Shown: positions 1-9,006 of the stretch, in pieces
Position numbering within the stretch: position 1 is the stretch's first letter
How the letters are laid out: every line of letters begins with the position of its first letter
Assembly: GCA_002698785.1 (NCBI GenBank)
Contig: PAAG01000047.1
Location: 716,571 to 780,570 of the forward strand
Direction of reading: 5' to 3'
Source: Verrucomicrobiales bacterium
Lineage (GTDB): Bacteria; Verrucomicrobiota; Verrucomicrobiia; Verrucomicrobiales; DEV007
Length of the DNA: 64,000 nucleotides
The notes under the pieces: model-generated
Database searches by the model: none
What the model saw: the letters and a program-made list of their open reading frames with translations, nothing else
What the model was told of the DNA's origin: nothing
Program-made: the position numbers and the translations under genes

Positions 1-888
1 GTGATTCAAGTCCCCGAAAATCTCGTCCTCAATAATCGGGACCCCTCGTTCCGTGCACAATTTCACCATTGCCTCCTTCCGCTCGACCGGCATCAGTCCT
101 CCCATCGGATTCTGAAAATTCGGCTGCACGAAAACCGCCGCCACTTCGTGCTGATCGAGAACTTCCTGCAGCGAATTCAGATCCAGTCCCGTTTGCGGAT
201 GAGTCGATACCTCGATCGCCCGATATCCCATCCTACGGATCAAATTCAGAACACCAAAATACGTCGGAGACTCAACCGCGATCAAATCACCGGCATCCGC
301 CACCGAATTCAGGGCCAGCACCAAAGCTTCCGAAGCGCCTAGAGTACAGACAATATCCTCCGGGCTGAGACTCGTTCCTTCCACCTGGCACCTCTTCGCG
401 ATCTGCACTCGAAGCTCGAGTGCGCCCGGAGCTGTGCTGTATGTAAAAGCCGCACCTCCCATCTCACGTGCCCGGGAATTGAGGTACGTCGTCAGTTTCC
501 GAAACGGCAGCATCTCCGGTCCTGGAATTGCAGCGCCAAAAGGCACCACATCTGGATCCGACACCGCCCGCATCACAGCATCGTGAATCGAGGATGTATT
601 CACCTCGACCGGCTTCGCTCGATGACGGGTAATCGTCGGCGCCGGACCGCGCTCTTTCGGAACCTTCACGAAATACCCCGACCTGCGCTTTCCCTCAATA
701 CAGCCCTTGTCTTCCAAAAGCGCATAGGCAGCCAGCACAGTAGACACACTTACACGATGACTCCGACTCGTCGCACGAACGGAAGGAATCTTCTCGCCGG
801 GTCGGAAAACACCATCCTCGATCGATTTCTCCAGATCCGATGCCAACCGCCGATATCGCGGTTCTTCTACCTCTTCTGTCGCTGCCAT
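1..888 (-). CDS. MocR/PdxR-type regulator: GntR helix-turn-helix fused to aminotransferase fold (C-terminus cut by window edge)
   Basis: Reading the minus strand from the ATG at 888 gives 296 codons open to the window edge. Residues about 10-75 are a GntR-type winged helix (RYRRLASDLEKSIEDG, then PSVRATS and VSVSTVLAAYALLE). From about residue 95 the protein follows class I aminotransferases: GASEALVLAL, the SPTYFG segment, QPNFQNPMGG, and IIEDEIF with Asp288 in the position that contacts the PLP ring nitrogen. The PLP-binding lysine should lie beyond the edge, so its presence cannot be judged. MocR proteins are PLP- or amino-compound-sensing transcription regulators and usually control a neighbouring gene. 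Inverted repeats lie immediately upstream (see 947-1007). The ligand and target gene are unknown. Confidence 0.9.
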   Translation of the reverse strand, partial: MAATEEVEEPRYRRLASDLEKSIEDGVFRPGEKIPSVRATSRSHRVSVSTVLAAYALLEDKGCIEGKRRSGYFVKVPKERGPAPTITRHRAKPVEVNTSSIHDAVMRAVSDPDVVPFGAAIPGPEMLPFRKLTTYLNSRAREMGGAAFTYSTAPGALELRVQIAKRCQVEGTSLSPEDIVCTLGASEALVLALNSVADAGDLIAVESPTYFGVLNLIRRMGYRAIEVSTHPQTGLDLNSLQEVLDQHEVAAVFVQPNFQNPMGGLMPVERKEAMVKLCTERGVPIIEDEIFGDLNH

Positions 889-946
889 GACTTCAGTATC
901 TCCCGATCCTCACACACAACCAGATACAGATCGGACCCAAATGAAC

Positions 947-1007
947 CATAACAGATGAATTTTTCCATCTGTTATGCATAACAAACCATTTCTCTGTATC
1001 TGTTACG
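947..1007. promoter_or_regulatory. Candidate MocR operator: perfect 11-bp inverted repeat plus a third half-site
   Basis: CATAACAGATG at 947-957 is mirrored exactly by CATCTGTTATG at 966-976, with an 8-bp T-rich spacer. A third, similar copy, GTATCTGTTACG, sits at 996-1007. The block lies 59 bp upstream of the start of the MocR-type gene. MocR regulators are known to bind repeated half-sites near their own promoters, so autoregulation or control of a divergent gene is the simplest reading. The rest of the 310-bp gap (889-1198) contains nothing convincing apart from the doubtful small ORF at 1034. Confidence 0.55.
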
Positions 1008-1033
1008 ATAGAAAAATCGAAGCACATTGCCTC

Positions 1034-1189
1034 ATGACCACCAAAGAACTCACCGAAACCCAGCTCTTTCAGAGCAGGCCGACCAAAACAAGAACCAACA
1101 GGAGCACGACATTGAGTCGTCTTACCTCACTCTTCGCTCAGCCTATCGGCTGCGAAATATTCGTCCGCCAGATGTTCCCAAAGAAATAA
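1034..1189 (+). CDS. Possible small ORF of 51 residues, unrecognised
   Basis: An ATG at 1034 opens 51 codons, ending at a TAA ten bases before the convergent sulfatase stop. It begins MTTKELTETQLFQ and is rich in Thr, Arg and Ser. It sits where the divergently transcribed partner of a MocR regulator would normally be, downstream of the inverted repeats. A second frame over the same bases (from 1027) is also open and looks more protein-like near IESSYLTLRSAYRLRN, so this could be a frameshifted remnant. There is no clear ribosome-binding site or recognisable family. It may be chance. Confidence 0.2.
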   Translation: MTTKELTETQLFQSRPTKTRTNRSTTLSRLTSLFAQPIGCEIFVRQMFPKK

Positions 1190-1198
1190 GAGAACTGA

Positions 1199-2605
1199 TC
1201 ACTTCTTTTTCTTCCTCTTCTTCGGTATCGACTGAACCGTCTCAGCCCCCACTCGATCGAGATAAGCAAGAAGCCTGTTCTGCATATTCTTCACTTTCTG
1301 GGGATTCTCGCTGGCAATGTCACGCCCTTCCTCCCTTGGATTCTTAGAAACCACATACAGTTCGGTACTTTCGACATTCCCCTGTCCATCCCAGAAAAGC
1401 ATCAGCTTGTGGTGCCCCATGCGTATCGCTGAAAACCGCTTCCCAGGCCGGTGGAAAAACAGCGCCTTATCAGGCCGATCAAGCTTCGCCTCCACATTCT
1501 CGAATAAGGGCTTCAAGCTCACCCCATCGACCTCCTCAGGCAAAGGCTCCGCCCCACCCGCCAGCGCATGGAATGTCGGAAGCAGATCATACCCCGCCAC
1601 GGGTGTCTCGCAGAACTGCCCTCCTTTGATCCCCGGTCCGGCAATCATAAACGGAACTCGGATCCCTCCCTCGTACAAACTGTGCTTCGCACCCGTCAGC
1701 GGAACATTCGTCGGCAACCGTGACTCATCTCCCCCCGGCACCGTCCCCCGACCTCCGTTGTCCGCCATGAAAACAACGTAAGTGTTCTCCTTGATCCCAA
1801 GCTCGTCGATCGTATCCAGCAACCTTCCAACACCATTGTCGAGTTCCTCCATCATAGCTGCCCAAGCCTCCGTGTATCCTCGGTCTGGTGTCCCTTTTTC
1901 CTTGTATTTTCTTAACATTTCCTCGGAGCACACCACCGAAAGATGCTGAGCATAAAAACTGGTCTGCACATAAAACGGATGACCTGCGCCACTTTGTTCT
2001 TTCATGAAATCCACCGCACTCTCCGTCACCGATTTCGTTAACTTGGGATCTTCGTTGTCGATGTAATACGGCTCAGTATTGTTGTGATTCGCCCCCTTCT
2101 TATCTGGATTCAGCGTATTGGGCATGCCACCCGTCGCATTGCCCGTTTCGCCATCGCTCTTGTCATAGCCACAATCCTCGGGAGTCGAGATCATCTGCTC
2201 GCCCCATTTTCCAAAATGCGCACAACGGTAATCAGGATTGGCCTGCTTCAAAGCTTTCGGAATCGTCAAATGATCTGCCGGGACCCACGAACTCTTGAAT
2301 TCACTTCCGCTTCTCGCCGCAGTCGTCCCGCACTGGATGGAACGCCTCGTCGGAGTGCACAGCGGTGCCGGCGCATACCCACTCGAAAAACGAATCCCAC
2401 TCGCACCCAGCCGATTCATATTCGGAGTCTCGAGATAGGTCGACATCGCATTGATATCTCTATCGACCATCGAATCCGACAACTGACTCCACCCCTGATC
2501 GTCCGTGAGGATCAGGAGGAAATTCGGAGCATCTTCCGAGTAAAGAGCAGACGTCAGGAGCAGACAGAGTAAAATACGAGAAGTCATATGTGAGAGCGAG
2601 TTCAT
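1199..2605 (-). CDS. Exported type I sulfatase (arylsulfatase A family)
   Basis: This 468-residue protein has an N-terminal signal sequence (about residues 7-24, hydrophobic ILLCLLLTSAL). A metal-binding Asp pair follows in LILTDDQGW. The sulfatase signature CTPTR has its Cys at residue 83, the residue oxidised to formylglycine in active enzymes. Further family motifs are FMADNGGRGT (second metal site) and KHSLYEGGIRVPF. It hydrolyses a sulfate ester, probably on a glycan, in the periplasm or outside the cell; the substrate cannot be read from sequence. The C-terminus is a short basic run (KKRKKKK). An alternative start is the Met at residue 7. It is transcribed in tandem behind the sulfatase at 2712-4214, 106 bp away. 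Confidence 0.93.
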   Translation of the reverse strand: MNSLSHMTSRILLCLLLTSALYSEDAPNFLLILTDDQGWSQLSDSMVDRDINAMSTYLETPNMNRLGASGIRFSSGYAPAPLCTPTRRSIQCGTTAARSGSEFKSSWVPADHLTIPKALKQANPDYRCAHFGKWGEQMISTPEDCGYDKSDGETGNATGGMPNTLNPDKKGANHNNTEPYYIDNEDPKLTKSVTESAVDFMKEQSGAGHPFYVQTSFYAQHLSVVCSEEMLRKYKEKGTPDRGYTEAWAAMMEELDNGVGRLLDTIDELGIKENTYVVFMADNGGRGTVPGGDESRLPTNVPLTGAKHSLYEGGIRVPFMIAGPGIKGGQFCETPVAGYDLLPTFHALAGGAEPLPEEVDGVSLKPLFENVEAKLDRPDKALFFHRPGKRFSAIRMGHHKLMLFWDGQGNVESTELYVVSKNPREEGRDIASENPQKVKNMQNRLLAYLDRVGAETVQSIPKKRKKKK

Positions 2606-2711
2606 CCACGCTCTTCAACAAGCCCGGAAAGGAGAAGTTTCATCTCAACGCAATCACGTGCCGAACTCTTTTCAACGTCGTCAGTCTAGATACGTACAGC
2701 ACACAGCTTCA

Positions 2712-4214
2712 TTACTCCAACGAATCCAGAGCCCCCATACGAAACTCTTCTGAAACGGTACGCTCCGTTTTCATGAGCCCTTCGATTTTTTTCACCACTT
2801 CTGGATGATCCGCCGCCACATCCTTGGATTCAGAAGGATCGTTTTCGAGGTCAAACAGCTCGATTTTCAAAGGATCCTCTTTCTTCTTATCCAGCAAGCC
2901 CGTCCTTATTCCCTTCCACTGGTTCCCCAGCCAAACCGCCTGCTGCCCTTTGTAACCCTGAAATTCACGATAGAGAAAATTGCGCTGACCGTCGTCTTTG
3001 CCTAGCAACGTCGAAGCAATACTCTGGCCATCGATATCCTCTGGCGCTTTTGCCTTGGCATCAATCAATTCAAGCATGGTCGGCATCCAGTCCTCAAAGC
3101 CAGTGACGTAATCCGTCACGCTTCCTGCCTCGACTTTACCCGGCCACTTTACGATCTGAGGAACTCGAATGCCCCCTTCATACAACTCCCCTTTCAGTCC
3201 ACGCAAATCCCCCACGCTGTGGAAGAACTCGTAGTCGACTTCCTCTTTCAGGTGTGTGGTCCCGTTATCTGAGGAAAAAACCACAATCGTATTCTCAGAA
3301 AGCCCGAGCTCATCAACCAGGTCGAGCACTTTTCCAACGTAGCCATCAAGGCGTGAGATCATCGCAGCGTAGGCAGCACGCGGAGTAAAGTGCGGAGTGT
3401 ATCCATACCCACCGTCACGGGTAAACGGCGGGTCGTTCCAGTCCATCGCGAGATACGGTTCCAACTGCTCATCGGGAACGTGAAGTGCCACATGTGGAAT
3501 CAAACTCGGGTAATACAGAAAGAACGGCCTGTCTTTGTTGTTCTTGATGAAGGCGAGAGCCTCATCATTGATGTGATCTGAAGCGTAGTCTTGCCCTTTG
3601 AAAACATCGTAGCTCTTCGGATCGTTCGGATCCGCTCCCTCCGGAAGACTCGCGTGTCCCGGAACCGGAGGGTCGTTTTTCAGCGGATACTCGGCCGCAT
3701 CACTGCGCAGAAACGAAGGGTAGTAAGAGTGGGCATGTGACTGGCAATTGTAGCCAAAGAATCGCTCGAATCCCTGCGTATTCGGGTTTCCCTCTGACCA
3801 GATATTACCGAGCCCCCACTTCCCAAACGCGCCGCATACATAGCCTTCCTCTTTCAATAGCTCAGCGATGGTAATTTCCGTCGACGGAATCGGATGCTGC
3901 CCTTCCGGCTTCATCCCACGGTTGTTTCGCACGATGGCATGCCCGGGATGCTTGCCCGTCATCAATACACAACGAGACGGAGCACATACCGCGTTTCCAG
4001 AATAGGCCCGAGTGAACCGCATCCCTTCACCTGCCAGTTGATCGATTCGGGGCGTCTTGATTTTCTCTTGCCCGTAGCACCCTAGCTCCCGATACCCGAG
4101 ATCATCGGCGAGAATGAAAATGATGTTTGGTTTCTCCGCCATCGCAGGCGAGGCAAGAAACACGCTCATCGTAATTAGAATCAGCAAGAACCGCATGAAC
4201 GGATGAAAACGCAT
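2712..4214 (-). CDS. Exported type I sulfatase (arylsulfatase A family)
   Basis: This 500-residue protein has a signal peptide ending near ASPAMA (residue 26). The metal-site segment FILADDLGY follows, then the formylglycine signature CAPSR with Cys77 and the following TGKHPGH. Further downstream are VVFSSDNGTT (metal-binding Asp/Asn) and KGELYEGGIRVPQIV. It is full length for the family. A second Met at residue 7 could be the true start. It is the upstream member of a tandem sulfatase pair on the minus strand and is divergent from the operon starting at 4319, with a 104-bp intergenic stretch that must hold both promoters. The specific substrate is unknown. Confidence 0.94.
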   Translation of the reverse strand: MRFHPFMRFLLILITMSVFLASPAMAEKPNIIFILADDLGYRELGCYGQEKIKTPRIDQLAGEGMRFTRAYSGNAVCAPSRCVLMTGKHPGHAIVRNNRGMKPEGQHPIPSTEITIAELLKEEGYVCGAFGKWGLGNIWSEGNPNTQGFERFFGYNCQSHAHSYYPSFLRSDAAEYPLKNDPPVPGHASLPEGADPNDPKSYDVFKGQDYASDHINDEALAFIKNNKDRPFFLYYPSLIPHVALHVPDEQLEPYLAMDWNDPPFTRDGGYGYTPHFTPRAAYAAMISRLDGYVGKVLDLVDELGLSENTIVVFSSDNGTTHLKEEVDYEFFHSVGDLRGLKGELYEGGIRVPQIVKWPGKVEAGSVTDYVTGFEDWMPTMLELIDAKAKAPEDIDGQSIASTLLGKDDGQRNFLYREFQGYKGQQAVWLGNQWKGIRTGLLDKKKEDPLKIELFDLENDPSESKDVAADHPEVVKKIEGLMKTERTVSEEFRMGALDSLE

Positions 4215-4318
4215 TCAAGACCGAGGGTAAAGCCCCTTTCAAGGCGGGTTCGTGTCATAAATCCCAATTTGATGCTTGTATCACGACGAGGCACTCACCT
4301 AGGCTCGACCTCGCCAAC

Positions 4319-7111
4319 ATGATATTAGAGGGTAGGAAAACGAAAGTAACTAATCGAATAGCCTATTCAATGGCATTCGCGGTCACTTTCGTTACTTATG
4401 CGACGGCAGAAGACTACTCTGTTGCCTTTGATAACCTGCGAAAAATAGGGCTTCCAGACACAAAGGGGTCAAACTATGCAATGCTCGTACCCGTCGAGCA
4501 ACAATATGACAACTGGGGCAGAGATTCTTTCTCCCTTTTCCCTCAACTATACAATGTACAGTTCTCAGGAAACTCCTGGATACTGTCCGAAACTACAGAT
4601 GAAAACACGTTTGTAGCTGTCGTCGGTGGAACAAGGATCAGCCAATTCTCGAAAACGGCCGAAAAAAATGCTTCAATGGCCGCCACTTGGAAAAGCTCCG
4701 ATCTCGACTCCGACGTGAAATTGCTTAAAGCAAAGTTCAAAGACAGTGAATTCAGAGATAGCCTCGAGTACGAGCCATCCATCGGAGGGGCGATCCTTGT
4801 ATTTGCTGCGCACGTCGACAGAATGGGAGGCAAAAGCGATGCGGCCGATTTGGTGAAACAGTGCCTTGATGCGATGCCGACTCCGGAGATAGCCATCCAG
4901 TCAGCCATTGAACTAGTCGCGAACGGAAAATACGAAATCGCACGTAAGGAAGCCTACCGCTCAGGAGATTGGAGTAATTTCGCAGCCGAATGCAGGGAAC
5001 TGGCAGACACTCTCGGCACAGGGTGGACTGGCTCCCAAGCTGTTCTGATTCTTGCCGAGCGCGCAGATGAACAACCAGAAGTACCCCCTCCTCTAACCGC
5101 TCCCTCAGGAGTCAACCTGAGCGAAGCGGACCATGCTCTGGCATCCAAATTCGCAAAGTTGCAAACCAGTAAATTCCTTGATCGATTCCGACACGTTGGG
5201 CCTTGGGTATTTGCGAAAAGAGCGGGGTTCGAACGGTATGGGCCACTCTCCAGCCCGAAAGAGCAAGATGTGCTCGACACTCTACTCGAACGAAAGAAAG
5301 AGGTAATCCCCGCGCTCCTTGCAATGCTTGATGATAAGACTCTGCTTCCATTCGATCGCTCTTCTTCACAGGTGATATCCGATGAGTTGGATCAAACTCT
5401 TGAGGAATCCGGCAACGAAAATTCGTCCATGTTCCCCCGTCCTTCCACAAGAGCTGACATAGCAGCAGCATTGCTCCTTCCGCTGGTACCTAACATTGAC
5501 ACCTACGAGACTGGAATGAACGAATTTCGCGATATTTCTCTTAGTTGGTGGAAAAGGGTCAAAGATATGTCGGAGATCGAGCTCGCCCGCGAATATCTCC
5601 GCACACCCGACAGGGAATCTTTCGGACCCGTAGCCGAATACCTGGCAACTCATGGGAATGAAGAGGATTTTGCAACAATTGAAGAACTTCTTGCTGCCAA
5701 ACTTTTTTCTTCGACCTGGCCGAACTACTCCGAAGCAAGAGCTTACGTACAAGCGCGAGGCAACGATGCAAAACCATTTATCGATACGATTGAAGAGAAA
5801 GTCGAAAAGACAGCTGAGCAGCTCGCCTCTGCCGAGAACCCTGAATTGGAACAATTCAAGAAAAGGCACGAGGACAACCTGAAAATGTTGAGAAGCCTTA
5901 TCTCAAATGAATCTCTCGAAGACATTCTCCTCCGCATAGCCTCAGGAGAAGAGGACATAAACAGCCAACGGCAAATCCTTGCATCAAAAGCCCAGACTAC
6001 ATCTCCTCAGGAATCGATTGAAGCTTTCGTACGGGCGGCCGATGCCGCGACTGATCCAACGGCAAGATCTCAATTACTCGCATGGTCCGGGTATTTTATC
6101 CGAAATGACAATTCAGCAAAACTTGAGCTTACACGAAAAGAGGAGTGGAAGAGGCTTCTTGCTGACGATCGCAATCCTCAGGGTAACACCCCAATCTCTG
6201 CCACAGCTGCTTGGATAGTAGAATCCCTTTATGATGCTGAATCAGTCGCCGAACTCACTCAATTTCGCAGGATGACGGGAAGAGCAGGTTCAGATTTGAT
6301 CCTGTCTCGGGCAAAAGCGCGAGTTGAAGGAGGCGATATCCCTCCCTTCCCGAAAGCATCCGATGTATCTGAAGAACGCGCTTCGGAAATTCGCGCCGAA
6401 ATTCTCTCACTTTCAGAAAATCGCGGCGAGCTACGGGCAAAGCTATCAGATCTATCGCTGGCCGAAAGGTTCCTGGTGATCGGAGAGCCTCCTAGCCAAC
6501 AACCCACTGGCATTGGTGCTTCCCAGGGCGAAGGAGTTAAAGAAAAGCCGAAGGACGAAGTAGCATTGGCTATCGAATCTGTTCAATTCGAGATCTCGGA
6601 GGTAAAAGTCGAAGGACAATGGCAAGGCGAACTTCCTACGATAGGAGAAACGTTCACCACAGACATATTCGACTCGCTGCTGAATGATGGATTGGATTCC
6701 GTCTCCGAAGACGGCACGTTCTCGCTGCGTATCGAACAAGAGTCTCCGTTCGGCCCAGTGCAGATTTTAATTGGCACACCCAGCCGAGATGAGTTGCTCG
6801 CAGAAGAAGCTGTCGCAGCTAGTTTCAGCGGGTTTTCTCAAATGATCTCGGAACCGATCCCTATCGTGGCCGCCAGTTTCGGTAATCAACGCTTTCAAGC
6901 TTTCTGGTTTCCAGAAGAGGAAGAAAAAAAAGAGAGCCCCCAGCCCAGGCCCGCATCTTCCGGATACGACTTCCGTTCCTACATGAAAGACTCTGGAGAG
7001 GAGGCACGTAAAGGCTTGCCTGCATGGTTGTCAGCTCCTGCTGCCTATGCCCGGCCTCTCGATATCCGAATGATCGGATTTACACAAGAACCTCCGAAAG
7101 AAGACGAATAA
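4319..7111 (+). CDS. Exported 930-residue protein of unknown function, first gene of the MoxR/BAT operon
   Basis: The N-terminus has a basic stretch (GRKTKVTNR) and a hydrophobic core (IAYSMAFAVTFVTYATA), consistent with a signal peptide cleaved near residue 30. The body is acidic and mostly helical in appearance, with many short Leu/Ala-rich helices, which suggests an alpha-solenoid (TPR/HEAT-like); I see no catalytic motif. A proline- and glycine-rich linker near residue 730 (PPSQQPTGIGAS) separates this from a C-terminal beta-rich part with a final Pro/Glu-rich tail. The moxR start follows after 14 bp, so the two are very probably co-transcribed. I do not recognise the family. A periplasmic scaffold or substrate-binding role is only a guess from position. 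Confidence 0.8.
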   Translation: MILEGRKTKVTNRIAYSMAFAVTFVTYATAEDYSVAFDNLRKIGLPDTKGSNYAMLVPVEQQYDNWGRDSFSLFPQLYNVQFSGNSWILSETTDENTFVAVVGGTRISQFSKTAEKNASMAATWKSSDLDSDVKLLKAKFKDSEFRDSLEYEPSIGGAILVFAAHVDRMGGKSDAADLVKQCLDAMPTPEIAIQSAIELVANGKYEIARKEAYRSGDWSNFAAECRELADTLGTGWTGSQAVLILAERADEQPEVPPPLTAPSGVNLSEADHALASKFAKLQTSKFLDRFRHVGPWVFAKRAGFERYGPLSSPKEQDVLDTLLERKKEVIPALLAMLDDKTLLPFDRSSSQVISDELDQTLEESGNENSSMFPRPSTRADIAAALLLPLVPNIDTYETGMNEFRDISLSWWKRVKDMSEIELAREYLRTPDRESFGPVAEYLATHGNEEDFATIEELLAAKLFSSTWPNYSEARAYVQARGNDAKPFIDTIEEKVEKTAEQLASAENPELEQFKKRHEDNLKMLRSLISNESLEDILLRIASGEEDINSQRQILASKAQTTSPQESIEAFVRAADAATDPTARSQLLAWSGYFIRNDNSAKLELTRKEEWKRLLADDRNPQGNTPISATAAWIVESLYDAESVAELTQFRRMTGRAGSDLILSRAKARVEGGDIPPFPKASDVSEERASEIRAEILSLSENRGELRAKLSDLSLAERFLVIGEPPSQQPTGIGASQGEGVKEKPKDEVALAIESVQFEISEVKVEGQWQGELPTIGETFTTDIFDSLLNDGLDSVSEDGTFSLRIEQESPFGPVQILIGTPSRDELLAEEAVAASFSGFSQMISEPIPIVAASFGNQRFQAFWFPEEEEKKESPQPRPASSGYDFRSYMKDSGEEARKGLPAWLSAPAAYARPLDIRMIGFTQEPPKEDE

Positions 7112-7125
7112 ATCCTCCACAATTT

Positions 7126-8115
7126 ATGAGCACCAAAACGAGCGAAGCGGTCTGGAAGGAAGTCCGGGACAAGGTCGAAGAATTAAAATCAGAGACAGCA
7201 AGAGTGATTGTCGGTCAGGATGAAATTGTAGAACAAATGTTGGTATCTCTGTTGTGCCGAGGTCACTGTCTTGTGATCGGCGTGCCAGGACTGGCAAAGA
7301 CCCTTTTAGTAAGCACGTTAGGAAAAATACTGGGGCTGAAATTCAATCGCATCCAGTTCACTCCTGACCTCATGCCCACCGACATTGTCGGAAGCGAAAT
7401 CCTTCAGGACACCGAAGCAGGAAAGAGAGAATTCGAATACATCGAGGGCCCGATCTTCGCCAATCTCATTCTCGCCGACGAGATCAACCGCACGCCACCA
7501 AAGACCCAGGCAGCCCTGCTCGAAGCCATGCAGGAAAAACAGGTTACCGTTGCAGGAAAGAGCCGACGGCTCGAAGAGCCGTTCATAGTCTATGCTACGC
7601 AAAACCCTATCGAACACGAAGGTACGTATCCACTGCCCGAAGCACAACTCGACCGATTCTTTTTCAACCTCCTAATCGATTATCCCTCAATCGAAGAAGA
7701 GGAACAGATAGTACGTCTAACAACGGCAAGAGACTCCCCGACTGCAAAATCAGTTCTCACGCCAGAAGAAGTCATCCAACTTCAGGATGCCACCATTGAC
7801 GTACCAGTGCCGGACCATGTTCTGAAATACATTCTTAAACTAACCCATTCCTCACGACCGGGTTCCGAGTTTGCCAGCGATTACGTAAACGAATACGTTG
7901 CCTACGGCGCAGGCCCTCGGGCTTCACAAAACCTGACCAAAGCAGCCCGCGCGCTCGCCCTACTACGAGGCAACCCGACCGCTTCCGTCGAAGAGGTCAA
8001 AGACCTCGCCCGCCCCGTCCTTCGTCATCGTGTGATACCGAATTATAATGCCACTGGAGAAGGAATCTCGGTTGAAGACATCATCGAAACACTCCTGGAG
8101 CAAGTCGAAGCCTAA
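7126..8115 (+). CDS. MoxR-family AAA+ ATPase
   Basis: This 329-residue cytoplasmic ATPase carries a Walker A motif GVPGLAKT (residues 52-59), a Walker B/DEXX region LILADEINRTPPK, the sensor-1 segment VYATQNPIEHEGTYPLPEAQLDRF, and a C-terminal lid domain. The start at 7126 was chosen over an upstream in-frame ATG at 7024 because homologous MoxR proteins begin shortly before the VIVGQDE segment, and the longer version would overlap the preceding gene by 88 bp. MoxR ATPases act as chaperones that remodel or activate partners, often VWA-domain proteins. Here the DUF58 and VWA genes follow directly (5-bp gap to DUF58). Confidence 0.95.
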   Translation: MSTKTSEAVWKEVRDKVEELKSETARVIVGQDEIVEQMLVSLLCRGHCLVIGVPGLAKTLLVSTLGKILGLKFNRIQFTPDLMPTDIVGSEILQDTEAGKREFEYIEGPIFANLILADEINRTPPKTQAALLEAMQEKQVTVAGKSRRLEEPFIVYATQNPIEHEGTYPLPEAQLDRFFFNLLIDYPSIEEEEQIVRLTTARDSPTAKSVLTPEEVIQLQDATIDVPVPDHVLKYILKLTHSSRPGSEFASDYVNEYVAYGAGPRASQNLTKAARALALLRGNPTASVEEVKDLARPVLRHRVIPNYNATGEGISVEDIIETLLEQVEA

Positions 8116-8120
8116 GTCAT

Positions 8121-8996
8121 ATGGCCGGCCATCGTTACCTTCTCCCCGAAGACATCCGCAAACTTCAGACATTTGAGTTTGCAGCACGTGCCGTTGTCGA
8201 AGGATATTTGTCAGGACGCCACCGTTCGCGGTCAAGAGGCTCTTCGATAGAGTTTCACGAATACCGTGAATATACGCCAGGAGACGACTTAAAACTGGTG
8301 GACTGGCGTGTCTTCGCACGATCCGATCGGCACTTTCTCCGGACCTTCGAACAAGAAACAAACCTGGAATGCCACATTTTCCTGGATAGCAGTGCGTCGA
8401 TGGGGTTCAGCGGTTCGTCACCAATTTCCAAACTGGAGTATGGCTCCTTTTTCGCCGCAGCGCTGAGCTATCTTGTCATTCGCTACGGAGACCGAGTTTC
8501 TCTGCAATTATTCGACGATAAGATAAGGGAATTCTTCCCTCCTGGCAGCACCGGTTCTCACCTCAACTTGCTCTTGAACACCCTCGAACGAAACGAGCCA
8601 GGAAACGAAACCTCGCTGGCCGAGGCCCTGCTCCGATCGAAACCACTCCTGAAGAGAAAAGGTATCTTGGTCATCATTTCCGATTTCTTTGACAATCCAG
8701 CATCCATTTTCCAGGCATTAAATCCCTACCTCCACCAGGGCTTCCGAATTCACTTGTTCCACCTTTTGACTCCAGGGGAGCTTGATCTGGAACAACGCGG
8801 CCTAACAAGCTACGTAGACCTCGAGGACGGGTCACGGCTCATTGCCCATCCTTCCGCTCTGCGCCAACGCTACAAGGAGGCTATCGAAGATCATATCTCT
8901 TCCTTACGGCAACTCTCCCAGAGAAGATCGGTTGATTACTCACTTCACCGGACCGACTCCCACTTTTTCCAACTGTTCGACAAGCTCGTGAATTGA
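8121..8996 (+). CDS. DUF58 protein (VWA-like, MoxR partner)
   Basis: This 291-residue protein has the DUF58 signature: GSSIEFHEYREYTPGDD followed by VDWRVFARSD (about residues 41-69). A MIDAS-like metal site DSSASM follows at residues 89-94. There is no transmembrane segment, so it is expected to sit in the cytoplasm. DUF58 proteins are the standard second gene of MoxR/BAT clusters and are thought to connect the AAA+ ATPase to the membrane-bound VWA proteins. It lies 5 bp after moxR and 10 bp before the BatA-like gene. Confidence 0.93.
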   Translation: MAGHRYLLPEDIRKLQTFEFAARAVVEGYLSGRHRSRSRGSSIEFHEYREYTPGDDLKLVDWRVFARSDRHFLRTFEQETNLECHIFLDSSASMGFSGSSPISKLEYGSFFAAALSYLVIRYGDRVSLQLFDDKIREFFPPGSTGSHLNLLLNTLERNEPGNETSLAEALLRSKPLLKRKGILVIISDFFDNPASIFQALNPYLHQGFRIHLFHLLTPGELDLEQRGLTSYVDLEDGSRLIAHPSALRQRYKEAIEDHISSLRQLSQRRSVDYSLHRTDSHFFQLFDKLVN

Positions 8997-9006
8997 GCCT
9001 TCCGAA

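Noticed and set aside
5112..5869. Minus-strand ORFs inside the 930-residue gene
   Set aside because: They lack recognisable motifs and oppose a long, signal-peptide-bearing gene with consistent coding character.
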